A DNA stretch of 7,719 bases, taken from contig JAFZDR010000162.1 of NCBI GenBank assembly GCA_017561105.1, forward strand, positions 1 to 7,719, given 5' to 3'. Below, in pieces: positions 5,852-7,719 of the stretch. Below the pieces are notes generated by a model. That model was given only the letters and a program-made list of their open reading frames with translations. It did no database searches and had not been told where the DNA came from. The number at the start of each line of letters is the position of its first letter. Within the stretch, counting starts at the first letter, position 1. This stretch comes from Alistipes sp. (GTDB taxonomy: Bacteria; Bacteroidota; Bacteroidia; Bacteroidales; Rikenellaceae). The translations under genes were made by a program, and so were the position numbers.

Positions 5852-7719
5852 ATGAAGAGATTTATTTCATTTTTCGCCCTTGCAATGGTGGTAACCATAG
5901 CCACTGCGCAGGAGTTGATTCCAACTCCCGTAGAGGTGTCGTACAAGGGCAAGAAGAAGGTTAAGATTGAGAGTGTCGATGCCAAGGTCGATGCTTCGCT
6001 CAACCTCCCTAAGGAGGGTTACACACTCGAGATCAAGGGCACTACAGCCGTACTCCGCGCTAAGACCGCACAGGGCTTGGTATGGGCAAAGGCTACCCTT
6101 GCTCAACTCCACGACAACGAGGGTTTGGTGCGTGTAGCAAAGATTAAGGACTACCCTGCATTCCCTATTCGCGGTTTCATGCACGACACTGGTCGTAACT
6201 TCCGCTCGGTGGAGAATCTCAAGAAGGATATAGACCTCTTCTCTGCCTACAAGCTAAATGTGTTCCATTGGCACCTGACCGACAACCCTGCTTGGCGTAT
6301 CGAGAGCCGTTGCTATCCGCAGCTCAACGACCCTAAGTATTGCCCTGCAGAGCGTAATCCGGGCAAGTTCTACACCTACGACGAAATTCGCGAGGTTATC
6401 AAGTATGCCAAGGAGCGAGGTGTAATGATTATTCCGGAGCTTGATATTCCGGGACACAGCCAATACTTCTGGACCATCTTCGGTGTATATATGGAGAGTG
6501 AGAAGGGTATGAAGATTCTCGACAAGCTCTTTGCCGAGTTCTTCGCCGAGATTCCGGCTGAGGATTGCCCTTATATCCACCTCGGTTCGGACGAGGTGCG
6601 TCGCAAGATGAAGGATGCCGAGGGTTTTGTTCGCAAGTACGAGCAACTTTTGGCTAAGCACAACCGCATCCCTATCGTTTGGGATCCGGGAATTAAGCCA
6701 TCATCGACTACCGTTTGTCAGATTTGGAACGAGGCGATCAAGAATAGCATTGCCGAGAATAAGGACTACAAGAACCCTTACCTCGACTCTTATATGGGTT
6801 ACCTCAACCACAGCAACCCTGTGAATAACATGCACCGCCACTTCCTCCACCAGATGTGTACTACCGACAAGGGCTCGGAGCGTGCATTGGGTGCAATTCT
6901 CTGCTTGTGGAACGATGTACGCCTTGCGTCGGAGGAGCAGCTCTTCCCAATCAACGGCATGCCTATCGTAATGCTCCCTTATGCCGAGCGTGCATGGGTA
7001 GGAGGCAAGGGCTACGGTCTAACCTACGATATGCTCGTTCCGGGACCTGAGAATCAGGGACACAACGACCTTGTAGAGTTCGAGAAGAAGCTCATCTACC
7101 ATCGCGACAACAACCTCCGCGATTGGGATGTTCGTTGGGTAGCTAACGCCCATATTCCTTGGCAGGTAACTATCCCTGCACCACAAGGCACAAAGATGGA
7201 GGATATGCAGTGGACAAAGGCCTATGGCGGCTCGGTAAATCTCTACGCACTCGGTAAGTCGCACGGCGTAAAGCAGAGTGAGAAGATGATTGCCTACCTC
7301 AAGACCGAGATCCACTCGGAGGAGGATCGCGAGATTTGCGCCTGGGTATCGCTCGAGACACCTTCGCGCTCGACTCGTCGCTCGGCAGGTATTGGCGAGC
7401 AGGGCGAGTGGGAAACAGGCGGCAAGGTTACTATCAATGGTGAACCTGTGGCACCACCTGTAGCATGGCAGGAGCCGGGTATGTACTCATACCACTTCAG
7501 CACCTACAAATATCCCGATATTCAGAACTTGCCTTGGACAAACGAGCAGTTGTTCTGGATGCGCGAGCCTGCAAAGATTAAGTTGAAGAAGGGTTGGAAC
7601 ACCCTCCTTATCGAGGCTCCACTCCACTACAAAACTCCGTTCTGGTACGCATCGTTCTCACCTGTCGAGGTGGGCACCGATGGCCGCTGGACCGAGGTCA
7701 AGGGCTTGCAGTACCGATA
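5852..7719 (+). CDS. Secreted GH20 beta-N-acetylhexosaminidase, 3' end not reached
   Basis: The reading frame runs 622 codons from the ATG at 5852 to the window edge without a stop. Residues 1-19 form a signal peptide (ATA|QE), so it is exported. An N-terminal GH20b-like domain (about 21-100) starts with LIPTPVEV. The GH20 TIM barrel follows (about 104-400). It includes RGFMHDTGRNF (107-117, substrate-binding Arg107), HWHLTDNPAWRIE (139-151), PELDIPGHS (195-203) and HLGSDEV (243-249), with the catalytic pair Asp247-Glu248. Trp277, Trp292 and Trp353 are candidate sugar-stacking residues. A C-terminal region (about 455-622), probably a beta-sandwich, is not assigned to a family. The enzyme should cleave terminal beta-linked GlcNAc or GalNAc by substrate-assisted catalysis through an oxazolinium intermediate. 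It lies 22 bases after the DUF4301 gene with no promoter or terminator between, so it is probably co-transcribed. The window ends in TA, which could begin a stop codon or a Tyr codon, so the protein may be almost complete. Confidence 0.94.
   Translation, partial: MKRFISFFALAMVVTIATAQELIPTPVEVSYKGKKKVKIESVDAKVDASLNLPKEGYTLEIKGTTAVLRAKTAQGLVWAKATLAQLHDNEGLVRVAKIKDYPAFPIRGFMHDTGRNFRSVENLKKDIDLFSAYKLNVFHWHLTDNPAWRIESRCYPQLNDPKYCPAERNPGKFYTYDEIREVIKYAKERGVMIIPELDIPGHSQYFWTIFGVYMESEKGMKILDKLFAEFFAEIPAEDCPYIHLGSDEVRRKMKDAEGFVRKYEQLLAKHNRIPIVWDPGIKPSSTTVCQIWNEAIKNSIAENKDYKNPYLDSYMGYLNHSNPVNNMHRHFLHQMCTTDKGSERALGAILCLWNDVRLASEEQLFPINGMPIVMLPYAERAWVGGKGYGLTYDMLVPGPENQGHNDLVEFEKKLIYHRDNNLRDWDVRWVANAHIPWQVTIPAPQGTKMEDMQWTKAYGGSVNLYALGKSHGVKQSEKMIAYLKTEIHSEEDREICAWVSLETPSRSTRRSAGIGEQGEWETGGKVTINGEPVAPPVAWQEPGMYSYHFSTYKYPDIQNLPWTNEQLFWMREPAKIKLKKGWNTLLIEAPLHYKTPFWYASFSPVEVGTDGRWTEVKGLQYR

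Noticed and set aside
6254..6661. 135-codon - strand frame opposite the GH20 gene
   Set aside because: The + strand encodes the GH20 catalytic motifs through this region; the antisense frame is a shadow.
1..7719. Polysaccharide utilisation locus
   Set aside because: There are exported carbohydrate-related enzymes, but no SusC/SusD pair, sulfatase or dedicated regulator is visible, so the label is not supported from this window.

Overview
The window looks like a chromosomal segment from a Bacteroidales bacterium, most likely an Alistipes-like (Rikenellaceae) gut commensal. This rests on several signs. Both intergenic regions carry Bacteroidetes-type -7 elements (TAnnTTTG). Start codons lack Shine-Dalgarno sequences and sit behind A/T-rich leaders. 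Base composition is roughly balanced. Gene content is typical of the group: GxDLY/SGNH hydrolases, an acid-phosphatase-like metallophosphoesterase, a DUF4301 protein and a secreted GH20 hexosaminidase. The genus is an inference from composition and family content, not from a marker gene.

All six genes are on the + strand, in three transcriptional blocks. Block 1 (1-2549) has the 3' end of an SGNH hydrolase, a complete paralogue of it 12 bases downstream, and, 9 bases further on, a secreted purple-acid-phosphatase-like metallophosphoesterase; a hairpin terminator closes the block. Block 2 (about 2550-4336) is one gene for an AspT/YidE/YbjL-family membrane transporter, with its own promoter, a short leader containing a possible hairpin, and a strong terminator. 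Block 3 (about 4352 to the window end) starts at a second TAnnTTTG promoter and holds a cytoplasmic DUF4301 protein followed after 22 bases by a secreted GH20 beta-N-acetylhexosaminidase. The GH20 frame is still open at the last base.

A plausible overall role is processing of decorated, probably host-derived, glycans outside the cytoplasm. The SGNH enzymes would remove ester groups, the phosphoesterase would release phosphate, and the hexosaminidase would remove terminal HexNAc. No SusC/SusD pair, sulfatase or regulator is visible here, so a polysaccharide utilisation locus cannot be claimed.

I see no mobile element, CRISPR array, tRNA or rRNA, and no clearly new multi-gene system. The points most worth a second look are two. 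First, the DUF4301 protein carries an ordered series of motifs resembling UDP-sugar pyrophosphorylases. Second, the phosphatase has a His where purple acid phosphatases have their iron-binding, colour-giving Tyr. The tandem SGNH pair and the transporter start-site correction are smaller points.
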